Origin: Flavobacterium inviolabile
Lineage (GTDB): Bacteria > Bacteroidota > Bacteroidia > Flavobacteriales > Flavobacteriaceae
Assembly (NCBI RefSeq): GCF_013389455.1
Contig: NZ_CP058278.1
Location: forward strand, 1,798,001-1,862,000
Reading direction: 5' to 3'
Length of the DNA: 64,000 nt
Made by a program: the position numbers and the translations under genes. Positions 46,018-54,049 of the stretch are shown here, piece by piece. The notes beneath the pieces were generated by a model that was given only the letters and a program-made list of their open reading frames with translations, made no database searches and was not told where the DNA came from. The stretch's first letter is position 1; the number at the start of each line of letters is the position of its first letter.

Positions 46018-46254
46018 ATGTCAAGAGTTTGTGAACTTACAGGTAAAAGAGCGATGGTAGGAAACAATGTTTCTCACGCTATGAATAAAACCAAAAGAAA
46101 ATTTAGCGTTAACTTAGTTAAGAAACGTTTCTACATTCCTGAAGAAGACAGATGGGTTACTTTACGAGTGTCTACTGCTGCTTTAAAAACAATTAATAAA
46201 AATGGTATCGCTGCGGTTTTGAAAGAAGCTAAAGCTAACGGATTTGTAAAATAA
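46018..46254 (+). CDS. rpmB: 50S ribosomal protein L28
   Basis: The 78-aa protein matches bacterial L28 (bL28): [20 protein letters not shown] at the N-terminus and a basic core [20 protein letters not shown]. It binds 23S rRNA near the E site. It is the first gene of a three-gene ribosomal operon with rpmG and DUF4295. Confidence 0.97.
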   Translation: MSRVCELTGKRAMVGNNVSHAMNKTKRKFSVNLVKKRFYIPEEDRWVTLRVSTAALKTINKNGIAAVLKEAKANGFVK

Positions 46255-46279
46255 TCCCACCTAAATAATATACATCAAG

Positions 46280-46462
46280 ATGGCAAAGAAAGGTAATAGA
46301 ATTCAGGTAATTTTAGAATGTACTGAACACAAAGCTTCTGGGGTTCCTGGAACTTCAAGATACATTAGTACTAAAAACAAAAAAAATACTCCAGACAGAT
46401 TAGAGATTAAAAAGTTCAATCCAATTTTGAAGAGAGTAACTGTTCATAAAGAAATTAAATAA
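46280..46462 (+). CDS. rpmG: 50S ribosomal protein L33
   Basis: The 60-aa protein is bL33: [20 protein letters not shown] followed by [20 protein letters not shown] and a basic tail. It has a single Cys, so it is the zinc-free type. It lies 25 bp after rpmB and 9 bp before the DUF4295 gene. Confidence 0.97.
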   Translation: MAKKGNRIQVILECTEHKASGVPGTSRYISTKNKKNTPDRLEIKKFNPILKRVTVHKEIK

Positions 46463-46471
46463 TAGTAAGTC

Positions 46472-46624
46472 ATGGCAAAGAAAACCGTAGCAACTTTACA
46501 AACAGCTTCAAAAAGATTAACTAAGGCTATCAAAATGGTAAAATCACCTAAAACTGGTGCTTACACTTTTGTTGAGTCAGTAATGTCTCCTGAGGATGTG
46601 GATAATTTCTTAAAAAAGAAATAA
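46472..46624 (+). CDS. DUF4295 small basic protein
   Basis: This 50-aa ORF (MAKKTVATLQTASKRLTKAI... ending in DNFLKKK) matches DUF4295, which in Bacteroidota almost always follows rpmG. It is basic and probably ribosome-associated, but its function is unknown. Start ATG at 46472, stop TAA at 46622-46624. A terminator follows. Confidence 0.9.
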   Translation: MAKKTVATLQTASKRLTKAIKMVKSPKTGAYTFVESVMSPEDVDNFLKKK

Positions 46625-46644
46625 TTCCGATATACAATTTATAG

Positions 46645-46676
46645 AAAAGCTACTTTCATATGGAAGTAGCTTTTTT
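46645..46676 (+). terminator. Intrinsic terminator of the rpmB operon
   Basis: AAAAGCTACTT (46645-46655) and AAGTAGCTTTT (46664-46674) form the stem around TCATATGG-type loop sequence, followed by Ts. Confidence 0.8.
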
Positions 46677-46681
46677 ATGTT

Positions 46682-46689
46682 TATATTTG
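46682..46689 (+). promoter_or_regulatory. -7 element of ftsY
   Basis: TATATTTG matches TAnnTTTG exactly and lies 80 bp upstream of the ftsY start, directly after the rpmB-operon terminator. Confidence 0.55.
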
Positions 46690-46769
46690 TCGTAAGAATT
46701 GTATGAGAAGCGATAATTGCTAAAACGCAAGGCTGCTTTCCGAACACCTAATTTAATTGCATTAGTTAA

Positions 46770-47723
46770 ATGAATTTTTTTAAAAAAATATTTTCATCAG
46801 AAAAAAAAGAGACCTTAGATAAAGGGCTTGAAAAAACAAAAACATCTTTCTTTTCCAAGCTTACCAAAGCGGTAGCAGGAAAATCGAAAGTAGATGATGA
46901 GGTTTTGGATAATCTGGAAGAGATTCTGGTTTCTTCGGATGTCGGGGTAAATACGACCCTGAAAATTATAGAAAGAATTGAAGAACGTGTTTCCCGCGAT
47001 AAGTATTTAGGAACAGATGAATTAAACGGAATTCTTAGAGAAGAAATTGCCGGTTTGTTATCGGAAACGAATTCGGGAGAAGCCAGTGAATTTGAAATAC
47101 CGGCAAACAAGAAACCTTATGTGATCATGGTGGTGGGTGTGAACGGTGTTGGAAAAACAACGACTATAGGGAAACTGGCCTACCAGTTTAAAAAAGCCGG
47201 ACACAAGGTGGTTTTAGGTGCTGCCGATACCTTCCGTGCAGCAGCAATTGACCAGTTACAGGTTTGGGCAGACAGAGTGGGGGTGCCCATCGTAAGACAG
47301 CAAATGGGAAGTGATCCGGCATCGGTAGCTTTCGATACGCTGCAATCGGCGGTTTCACAAAATGCCGATGTGGTTATTATTGATACAGCTGGTCGTTTGC
47401 ACAATAAAGTAGGATTAATGAACGAACTGACCAAAGTGAAACGCGTTATGCAAAAAGTACTGGACGATGCTCCTCATGATGTTTTACTGGTTTTAGACGG
47501 TTCTACCGGACAAAATGCTTTCGAGCAGGCAAAACAGTTCACGGCAGCTACTGAGGTTTCCTGCCTGGCCGTTACCAAACTGGACGGAACGGCAAAAGGA
47601 GGAGTGGTTATCGGTATCTCCGATCAGTTCCAGATTCCTGTAAAATATATTGGTGTTGGTGAAGGAATTGAAGATTTACAGGTGTTTAATAAATTTGAAT
47701 TTGTAGACTCATTTTTCAAATAA
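46770..47723 (+). CDS. ftsY: Signal recognition particle receptor FtsY
   Basis: The 317-aa protein is an SRP GTPase. It has an N-terminal helical domain (to about 100), G1 GVNGVGKTTTIGKL, DTAGRLHNK (G3), TKLDGTAKGG (G4) and the C-terminal GVGEGIEDLQVF closing motif. It docks SRP-bound ribosomes at SecYEG. It lacks the long acidic A domain of E. coli FtsY, as is usual in Bacteroidota. A small membrane protein gene follows 6 bp later. Confidence 0.97.
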   Translation: MNFFKKIFSSEKKETLDKGLEKTKTSFFSKLTKAVAGKSKVDDEVLDNLEEILVSSDVGVNTTLKIIERIEERVSRDKYLGTDELNGILREEIAGLLSETNSGEASEFEIPANKKPYVIMVVGVNGVGKTTTIGKLAYQFKKAGHKVVLGAADTFRAAAIDQLQVWADRVGVPIVRQQMGSDPASVAFDTLQSAVSQNADVVIIDTAGRLHNKVGLMNELTKVKRVMQKVLDDAPHDVLLVLDGSTGQNAFEQAKQFTAATEVSCLAVTKLDGTAKGGVVIGISDQFQIPVKYIGVGEGIEDLQVFNKFEFVDSFFK

Positions 47724-47729
47724 GAACCA

Positions 47730-47912
47730 ATGAAAAAAGCTCTTGATTTCATTAAGGCAGTAACACCGCTGAAAATGTTTATTACCGGCTGTGTTTTAGG
47801 TCTGGCAGCAACGTTTATAGAAAAACCGTTGCCGGGTATATTCTTAGGACTACGATTATTAAGTTTTATATTATGTATCGGAGCCATTATAAAATATTTC
47901 AATAGAAAATAA
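47730..47912 (+). CDS. Small membrane protein downstream of ftsY
   Basis: The 60-aa protein has two hydrophobic segments (about 15-30 and 38-56) and a basic C-terminus. I do not recognise a family. It follows ftsY by 6 bp on the same strand and ends at a strong terminator, so it is probably co-transcribed. Confidence 0.7.
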   Translation: MKKALDFIKAVTPLKMFITGCVLGLAATFIEKPLPGIFLGLRLLSFILCIGAIIKYFNRK

Positions 47913-47942
47913 AAGCGTTATTCATATAACGCTTTTATTTTT
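47911..47942. terminator. Bidirectional intrinsic terminator
   Basis: AAAAGCGTTAT (47911-47921) and ATAACGCTTTT (47926-47936) pair over 11 bp with a TCAT loop. It lies between the ftsY unit and the convergent serine hydrolase gene, overlapping both gene ends. Confidence 0.85.
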
Positions 47943-49018
47943 TGCCATAATACCTCGTCAAAATCCGATAAGGCCATATTGCTGCCATCGGCGGCATCGC
48001 CCATCCGGATAACAACCATCTTCCTGGAAGGGATGATGTATATTTTCTGATCGTTTTTACCCAGTGCCATTACCATATCTGCCGGTGCGGAAGGAATAAT
48101 ACTTCCCGGCAGCTGCAGCTGGCTTTGCGGTAAATGATAGCTTGATTTTCCATTCAGCCACCACAAATAACCATAAGCTAGGTTGATGTTTTGAGAGGTA
48201 TTGGTTGCCTCGTTAAAATAAGTTTCGTTTAAAATCGGATCGGTATTCCACCTGCCTTTATTCAGCATCAGTAAACCAAAGCGTGCCATGCTTCGGGTAG
48301 TGCTCCAGTAAACGCTCAGTCCGTCGCTGGTGTTGATCCACATTCCGTTCATCCCGATTTTATCCCGGAGTCTGGTATTGAAATAACTGCTGAAAGAGGT
48401 ATGGGAAGCGGCAGCGACCACATCCTGCAATTTTACATATACATTGTCATAAGCCCATCGCGTTCCGGCATCGGCAGTATAGGTTAAACAATCGGGAGTA
48501 ACACAATCGCCATTGGCAGCATCGTCCAGTCCGGATGTCATGGTAAGCAGATGCCTGTTGGTAATTAAATTCTCTTTAGCCAATGGGGCGCTGGTCCATC
48601 CGGTATTCAGATAATCGGATACTTTATTGTTGATGTTCAGCAAACCTTCCTGTTGTGCAATTCCGGTCATCGTTGCCGTAAGGGTTTTGCCGGCACTTGC
48701 CCAATACCAGTTTGCCGTAGCGGTATGACCGTTGAAATACTGTTCCATCACGATTCGTCCGTTTACAAGTATAATAAACGATTTGCTGTGCTTTTGATTT
48801 AAATAATCCAAAAGCGGCTGTACGGCGTTATTGTTCCAGCCCAGCTCTGCCAGGCTCCTGGTTTCCCAAACGGTGCTCCCGGAGGTTACAGGCGGGAAAT
48901 ACATGCTTTCGCCCGGAGTAACCGGAACAACAGGTGTAGTATCGGAAACGGCTTCATTATCAGCACTGCAGCTCATCAAGCTGATTGCCGTAAAAACAGT
49001 AAGGAAAATTCTTTTCAT
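47918..49018 (-). CDS. Serine hydrolase lipoprotein, beta-lactamase class C-like
   Basis: The 366-aa lipoprotein (lipobox LMSC, Cys17) has a class C beta-lactamase/penicillin-binding fold. The catalytic SxxK is SAGKT in WYWASAGKTLTATM, about residue 108. The second-motif Tyr lies in RWAYDNVYVKLQ. It is likely a periplasmic esterase or peptidase; real beta-lactamase activity is not implied. It is divergent from the lipocalin-like gene. Confidence 0.88.
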   Translation of the reverse strand: MKRIFLTVFTAISLMSCSADNEAVSDTTPVVPVTPGESMYFPPVTSGSTVWETRSLAELGWNNNAVQPLLDYLNQKHSKSFIILVNGRIVMEQYFNGHTATANWYWASAGKTLTATMTGIAQQEGLLNINNKVSDYLNTGWTSAPLAKENLITNRHLLTMTSGLDDAANGDCVTPDCLTYTADAGTRWAYDNVYVKLQDVVAAASHTSFSSYFNTRLRDKIGMNGMWINTSDGLSVYWSTTRSMARFGLLMLNKGRWNTDPILNETYFNEATNTSQNINLAYGYLWWLNGKSSYHLPQSQLQLPGSIIPSAPADMVMALGKNDQKIYIIPSRKMVVIRMGDAADGSNMALSDFDEVLWQKIKALYE

Positions 49019-49112
49019 CGGGTGAGGGTTTGTTGTAGGACTCCAAAAATATTAAATAGTTTAATCAGAACTGTTTTTTCCATCTAAATTTAGTTTTTGC
49101 CATATTAAAAGG

Positions 49113-49120
49113 TAAATTTG
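49113..49120 (+). promoter_or_regulatory. -7 element of the lipocalin-like gene
   Basis: TAAATTTG matches TAnnTTTG exactly, 16 bp upstream of the ATG at 49137. Confidence 0.55.
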
Positions 49121-49136
49121 TAAAAATGTTTATGCC

Positions 49137-49556
49137 ATGAAAAAAATAATTTCGTCATTGCTGATTTGTTTGGTTTTTACAGCTTGTAACCAAAAAATTG
49201 AAGATACAGATATCGCCAAAATTAACGGCTATTGGGAAATCGAGAAAGCGGTCATGCCGGACGGAAGCAGTAAAGAATATTCAATTAATCCTACTATTGA
49301 TTATTTTGAGATAAAGAACAACAAGGGATTTCGTAAAAAAGTGATGCCGCAGCTTGACGGGACTTACCTGGTGAGTGAACTGGATGAAAAAGTAGCTATT
49401 GTAAAAGAAGATAAGCATGTATATTTAAAGTATACTACGGCTTATGCGAAATGGAAGGAAGAACTGGTAAAAATATCCGATGAGGAACTGGTTCTTAAGA
49501 ATGAGCATGATATGGAATACCATTACAAAAAAGCGACTTCATTTTCAATTAAATAA
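49137..49556 (+). CDS. Lipocalin-like lipoprotein
   Basis: The 139-aa lipoprotein (lipobox FTAC, Cys17) has the lipocalin-like start KINGYWEIEKAVMPDGS followed by alternating strands, suggesting a small beta-barrel that binds a hydrophobic ligand. The fold call is by pattern only. It overlaps no gene and is followed 2 bp later by the DUF721 gene. Confidence 0.72.
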   Translation: MKKIISSLLICLVFTACNQKIEDTDIAKINGYWEIEKAVMPDGSSKEYSINPTIDYFEIKNNKGFRKKVMPQLDGTYLVSELDEKVAIVKEDKHVYLKYTTAYAKWKEELVKISDEELVLKNEHDMEYHYKKATSFSIK

Positions 49557-49558
49557 GC

Positions 49559-49855
49559 ATGGCGAAACGATTTAATGAAGAATCTCCGATAGGGGATGTT
49601 TTAAAGCAGTTCATTCAGGATAACCGCTTGCAGTCCGGGATGGATAAGATTGATGTAAGGGATGCCTGGAAAAACCTGATGGGTAACGGTGTAAACAACT
49701 ATACTACAGAAATAGCCTTAAAAGGAACAACCTTGTATGTTGCCCTTTCTTCGGCAGTGCTTAGGGAAGAGCTGAGCTACGGAAAAGAAAAGATTATCGC
49801 AATGATCAACGAGGAATTGCGGAAAGACCTGGTGAAAGACTTGGTATTACGATAA
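49559..49855 (+). CDS. DUF721 (DciA-like) protein
   Basis: The 98-aa protein matches DUF721: IGDVLKQFIQDNRLQSGMDKIDVRDAW and the later TTLYVALSSAVLREELSYGKEKIIAMIN. DUF721 includes DciA, which helps load the replicative helicase DnaB in many bacteria lacking DnaC. It starts 2 bp after the lipocalin-like gene. A terminator follows. Confidence 0.9.
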   Translation: MAKRFNEESPIGDVLKQFIQDNRLQSGMDKIDVRDAWKNLMGNGVNNYTTEIALKGTTLYVALSSAVLREELSYGKEKIIAMINEELRKDLVKDLVLR

Positions 49856-49884
49856 AAAAAGCAGGATATTACTCCTGCTTTTTT
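49854..49884. terminator. Bidirectional intrinsic terminator
   Basis: GCAGGA (49861-49866) pairs with TCCTGC (49873-49878), with A-tract before and T-tract after. It separates DUF721 from the convergent amidohydrolase gene. Confidence 0.8.
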
Positions 49885-49894
49885 GTTTTGATTT

Positions 49895-51814
49895 CTAAAA
49901 GGCCATTGCGGCTTTTTTAGTCTTTTTGTAAACACTGGTACCGCCTTTCCAGGTTTCCAGTACCGGAATGTTGCGCAGCTTTTTATAAGCGATATTCAAT
50001 AGTAACGGATCTTCTTCCAGGATCACAAAATCGGCGAAATAACCTTCCTGTAATGACCCCACCCATTTATCGGCATGACATTGCCAGGCGGCATCATAAG
50101 TAACGGCTAATAACGCCTCTTCAACGGTTAAGCGCTCTTTCGGATTTAACACATTATCCGGATAGGAAGCCGGTGAACCTTCCATGATACGGGTAATGGA
50201 CTGTTCCATTAAACGCAGCGGTCCAAGCGGACTAACACTGTGGTCTGTATGCAGTGTTATTCTTAAACCGGCATTCAGGGCAGATTTACACAAATCCAGT
50301 TTTTCGGCTTTATCTTCAAAAATGGCTTCACGGAAAGCATAACCCCAATAGCCGACATGCCCGATCAGGAAGCTGGGAACTATTCCCAAATCTTTCATGT
50401 CTTTGATCTGGTCGTCCGTAAGGATAGAGCAGTGCTCAATACGGTGCATGCGGTCGGTAATGACTTTCTTTTTATCGGAAGCATCCTTAAAGGCATCGCG
50501 GTAAACCTCAATCGCATAAGCAACAGCAACGTCACCGTTGGCATGGATCATTAACGGCCATTCTTTTTCGGAAACAATCCTTTTAACCAGCGTTCTGTAG
50601 TCGTCCGGTAACTCCTTCGGATGCGGGTCCGATTCCGGGAAGTTGAAAGCACCGTAGTTATTATCCGGATTACAGCAATATTTTTCAGACTGATAGCCGG
50701 TTAATCCCTGATTGGAACCATCGGAAATAATCTTGATACTGCCGTAATAAACATCTTCATAGTTTTGAACCGGGACATAAGTCGCAAGACTGTCAATTTC
50801 TTTCGAAGTTATCGTCTGGGCAGCACCGATCCGCACTTTTCGCTGATGGAAAGTCAGGTATGTTTCCAGTATTGTTTTCTGCAAAGCATTCATACCGGCA
50901 TCATACATAAACGTAATACCTCTTGAAACAGCTGTTTCGAACTGCTCGTTCAGGTTGCGGAAGATCGATAAGGCGGCTTCGGCTATCTGAAAGGACGGTA
51001 TGCTCTTTAAAGCCGGTGCGATACCCACCTCTTCCTGAAGCTGCCCGTTTGTTTTGGCTTTATAATCTTCAAAAGTAGGATAAGTGGGTTTTAAGGCCGC
51101 TTCATTTTTTTCATATACAATCTTTAACGCTTTGGTGTTCACATAAGCCGTATGCATCGAAGCACTGGTCATGAATAGCGGATAATCGCGTACAATGGTG
51201 TCCAGATAATCACAGTCGAAAGTAATCAGCTGATTCAGTCCGCCGGGAACATCACTTTTCTGAAAAGGCATTAATGCCGGGTCCACACCGCATCCTAAAA
51301 TCCAGCTGCCTATGGAAAGCTTGGTCTGATGCTTTTTGATGTACGCTTTTATTTGTTTGCTCAGCCAGGTTTTGTCGTAAACCTTTCTCAGATCCTGACC
51401 TTTATAAGGACCCAGATCCAGCCAGCTTCCGGTTAGGGCAGAAGGAACTATATGTACATGGGGTTCGATCAGGCCGGGTAATAAAGTCTGCTGTTTTTTT
51501 AATTTTTTAGTCTTATGAGTGATTCCGTTGGAATTCATCGTGTCTGTTACCGATTGTAAAGTACCCACAGCAACCACTTTTCCGTCATGAATCCCGATAG
51601 CTTCTACGGTATCCATCTTTCCGTTGATCAATGGTCTGATCGTACCGCCGTGAATTACTAATGATTCCGATTCAGGGGCAATAGCCAGATCCCGGTTTTC
51701 GGAAAGTTTGGCAATTTGTGACGGGCTGAATAAATCCTGCTCTAAAGTTTTAAGAATAGGGCTGTTGCAGGAGCAATGGGTGCAACCATGATGAATGCTT
51801 TCGTGCTGATTCAT
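49895..51814 (-). CDS. Amidohydrolase family protein (YtcJ-like)
   Basis: The 639-aa protein is an amidohydrolase-3 family enzyme. The HxH metal pair lies in LLPGLIEPHVHIVPSA (about 106-121) and later metal residues are in MIHANGD and TLHTDHSVS. The family hydrolyses amides or N-acyl compounds. No signal peptide is seen. An unusual Cys/His-rich start (HHGCTHCSCN, residues 8-17) could bind a metal. It lies 2 bp after the single-haem lipoprotein gene, so the two are co-transcribed. The substrate is unknown. Confidence 0.85.
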   Translation of the reverse strand: MNQHESIHHGCTHCSCNSPILKTLEQDLFSPSQIAKLSENRDLAIAPESESLVIHGGTIRPLINGKMDTVEAIGIHDGKVVAVGTLQSVTDTMNSNGITHKTKKLKKQQTLLPGLIEPHVHIVPSALTGSWLDLGPYKGQDLRKVYDKTWLSKQIKAYIKKHQTKLSIGSWILGCGVDPALMPFQKSDVPGGLNQLITFDCDYLDTIVRDYPLFMTSASMHTAYVNTKALKIVYEKNEAALKPTYPTFEDYKAKTNGQLQEEVGIAPALKSIPSFQIAEAALSIFRNLNEQFETAVSRGITFMYDAGMNALQKTILETYLTFHQRKVRIGAAQTITSKEIDSLATYVPVQNYEDVYYGSIKIISDGSNQGLTGYQSEKYCCNPDNNYGAFNFPESDPHPKELPDDYRTLVKRIVSEKEWPLMIHANGDVAVAYAIEVYRDAFKDASDKKKVITDRMHRIEHCSILTDDQIKDMKDLGIVPSFLIGHVGYWGYAFREAIFEDKAEKLDLCKSALNAGLRITLHTDHSVSPLGPLRLMEQSITRIMEGSPASYPDNVLNPKERLTVEEALLAVTYDAAWQCHADKWVGSLQEGYFADFVILEEDPLLLNIAYKKLRNIPVLETWKGGTSVYKKTKKAAMAF

Positions 51815-51816
51815 AA

Positions 51817-53253
51817 CTATTTGGTTTTGTTGATATTACTTTGAATAGACCAGGCAAAATCAAGTTGTACCTGATTTTTGAATAACTTCATGTCTTTCAT
51901 GTCGATATACTGATCGGTTGCATAACCTACACCAATCTGGGTAGCCAAAGCATGACAGGTCATACAGTTGGTCTGAACACCATACTGATAGGTTTTGTTA
52001 TAATTGTTCGGAATATTAAACGTACCTGGTCCGAAAGAGCCTTCAAGATAAGGGTTGAAAGAGATCATCGGTTTTGCGCCTTTGTCCGTTCCTCCGGTTA
52101 TCGGCTGGTTAGGCCATACCATCGTGTAAGAAGTGGAAACGGCATAATTGGCAGCTGCACCTTTGATTTGTTTTGGACGTAATTTAGCAAGGAAAGTAGA
52201 ACTCGGAGTAAATGGTGTTTCCGGATTGTAACTCCAGAAATACGTCTGCCAGGTCCAGTTGCTGATTTCTTTGGTGCCTACGTGCATGGCCATTAACAAT
52301 ACGTAATCACCGGCTTTAAACTGATCTTCTTTTTTATTCTGATGTTCATTAAGATATGCCGCTGTTTTTTGGTCGATTTTCATATAAAGGAAATCACTCA
52401 GGTTACAGCTTGCGGCCTTAATTTGCGCAGGTGTAGGATTGGCAGTGGTTACCGGTGTTATGTTGGTATTGGACTGTTTGTTGTTGATGTCGGCATACAC
52501 AAAAGTCTGCCAGTCATTATAACCGTAAACTTTTGCCGGATTGGGAGTTCCGGGCCATACAGGAACTTTGATAAAGCCGTTATTGTCCGGTTTTCCTGCA
52601 TAGTATGTTGGCTTGGTGGTAATGGCAGCTGCCGGGAAATCCGGTATTTTTCCAATACCGTCTTTCACCTGGTATTGGTTCAATACGGATTGATTGAAAA
52701 TTAAATTTTCGGTAGCAAAACAAGCTGCTGCAGGATTGTAGGCAACCGTTTCAAAAACTTTAAATTTGGTACTGTCAATTACCGCCTTTTTATTGGCAAA
52801 TAACATTCCGTGTACAAACTGTTTCGGAACATTTAATGGTGTTCGCTGTTTTTTGATCTGATCACATCCGCCTTGTTTGTTGCCGTCTGCAGCCATTTTA
52901 GCCAGTTCTTTAACACCCATCCAGGTTTCAAAAACCATCAGGCTGTCGCCGTTATAAACCTGATTGGATTTTTGGGTAATTCCTGCCCAAAGTCCCCAGG
53001 CATGTCGGGCAATACTGGCGGTATCGGCTTTGTTAAGCCAGCCGTAAATTGCAGTTGAATCTTCCGGGAAATTAAAACCGGGAATGTTTAAATTACTTGG
53101 AAATTCCTGAGGTTTAATACCGGGAACGATAGCAGCCAGTTTGGCATTTGCTTCCTCTGCTTTTTCTTTTTTACAGGAAACCAGCGATGTGATTCCTAGA
53201 GCAGTCAAGGCTATTCCGATAGCCATTGCCTTGGTTTTGTGTAGTGTTTTCAT
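51817..53253 (-). CDS. Single-haem lipoprotein paired with the amidohydrolase
   Basis: The 478-aa lipoprotein (lipobox LVSC, Cys27) is of unknown family. Near the C-terminus it has one c-type haem motif, CMTCH at 430-434. No second haem site or known catalytic motif is visible, and the Met ligand cannot be assigned. It may be an electron donor or redox enzyme at the outer face of the envelope. It is co-transcribed with the YtcJ-like amidohydrolase (2-bp gap). Confidence 0.7.
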   Translation of the reverse strand: MKTLHKTKAMAIGIALTALGITSLVSCKKEKAEEANAKLAAIVPGIKPQEFPSNLNIPGFNFPEDSTAIYGWLNKADTASIARHAWGLWAGITQKSNQVYNGDSLMVFETWMGVKELAKMAADGNKQGGCDQIKKQRTPLNVPKQFVHGMLFANKKAVIDSTKFKVFETVAYNPAAACFATENLIFNQSVLNQYQVKDGIGKIPDFPAAAITTKPTYYAGKPDNNGFIKVPVWPGTPNPAKVYGYNDWQTFVYADINNKQSNTNITPVTTANPTPAQIKAASCNLSDFLYMKIDQKTAAYLNEHQNKKEDQFKAGDYVLLMAMHVGTKEISNWTWQTYFWSYNPETPFTPSSTFLAKLRPKQIKGAAANYAVSTSYTMVWPNQPITGGTDKGAKPMISFNPYLEGSFGPGTFNIPNNYNKTYQYGVQTNCMTCHALATQIGVGYATDQYIDMKDMKLFKNQVQLDFAWSIQSNINKTK

Positions 53254-53466
53254 AATTGTTTTTGTTAGTTTGGGTAATGTTTCGTTTCAAAAAGCACTTA
53301 TACCTGTATGCAGATGCTAAGGTTTTAGGTAAAAGTAGCGCCTTGAAAAAACGTATTATAGCGTATAACTACCCGTTTTTAACAGTTATATTGTATAATT
53401 AATAAAAAACAACAAGAAAGTGACCCGTGTTATTAATAGCGATGGTGCTGTGGGAAAGTAAAAGGA

Positions 53467-53498
53467 ATAAAAAAAGGCTGTTCATCGAACAGCCTTTT
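53467..53498 (-). terminator. Intrinsic terminator after ndk
   Basis: AAAAGGCTGTTC (53472-53483) and GAACAGCCTTTT (53487-53498) pair over 12 bp. The A-run on the left gives a T-run for the minus strand, 19 bp past the ndk stop. Confidence 0.85.
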
Positions 53499-53517
53499 AA
53501 ATATAAGGTATCTTGTA

Positions 53518-53937
53518 TTAGAATTGCTCTCTTCCTGCAAAATGGAAAGCACCTTCAATAGCAGCATTTTCATCACTGTCAGATCCGTGAACAGCATTTT
53601 CTCCAATAGAAGTAGCATATTTTTTACGGATAGTTCCTTCAGCAGCTTCAGCTGGGTTTGTAGCACCAATTAAAGTTCTGAAAGCCTCAACAGCGTTATC
53701 TTTTTCTAAGATAGCAGCAACGATTGGTCCTCTTGACATGAACTCCACTAATTCTCCGTAGAAAGGTCTTTCACTGTGAACAGCGTAAAATTTCTGAGCG
53801 TCAGCTACAGTTAATTGCGTTAATTTCATAGATACGATTCTGAAACCAGCTTCAGTAATCATGTTAATAATTCCTCCGATGTGTCCTTTTTCAACAGCAT
53901 CAGGCTTAATCATAGTGAATGTTCTATTCGTTGCCAT
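53518..53937 (-). CDS. ndk: Nucleoside diphosphate kinase
   Basis: The 139-aa protein is NDK. It has [16 protein letters not shown] at the N-terminus, the active-site His in NAVHGSDS (about residue 116) and the Kpn-loop region [13 protein letters not shown]. It equilibrates NTPs and NDPs through a phosphohistidine. A TAnnTTTG box lies 22 bp upstream of the start. Monocistronic. Confidence 0.97.
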   Translation of the reverse strand: MATNRTFTMIKPDAVEKGHIGGIINMITEAGFRIVSMKLTQLTVADAQKFYAVHSERPFYGELVEFMSRGPIVAAILEKDNAVEAFRTLIGATNPAEAAEGTIRKKYATSIGENAVHGSDSDENAAIEGAFHFAGREQF

Positions 53938-53959
53938 TTTGATTTGTTTAAATTTTTTG

Positions 53960-53967
53960 CAAAAGTA
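53960..53967 (-). promoter_or_regulatory. -7 element of ndk
   Basis: The minus strand reads TACTTTTG, an exact TAnnTTTG match. Confidence 0.6.
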
Positions 53968-54049
53968 GTATTTTTAAAATAAATAAAACCGATTTCGTAT
54001 TGCTGAAATTGTTATTTCGTTCAGAAAAGTTATAAAAACAGCAACAGCC

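Noticed and set aside
53433..53669. Minus-strand 78-codon frame at the 3' end of ndk
   Set aside because: It overlaps ndk in another frame and spans its terminator; no homology or promoter.
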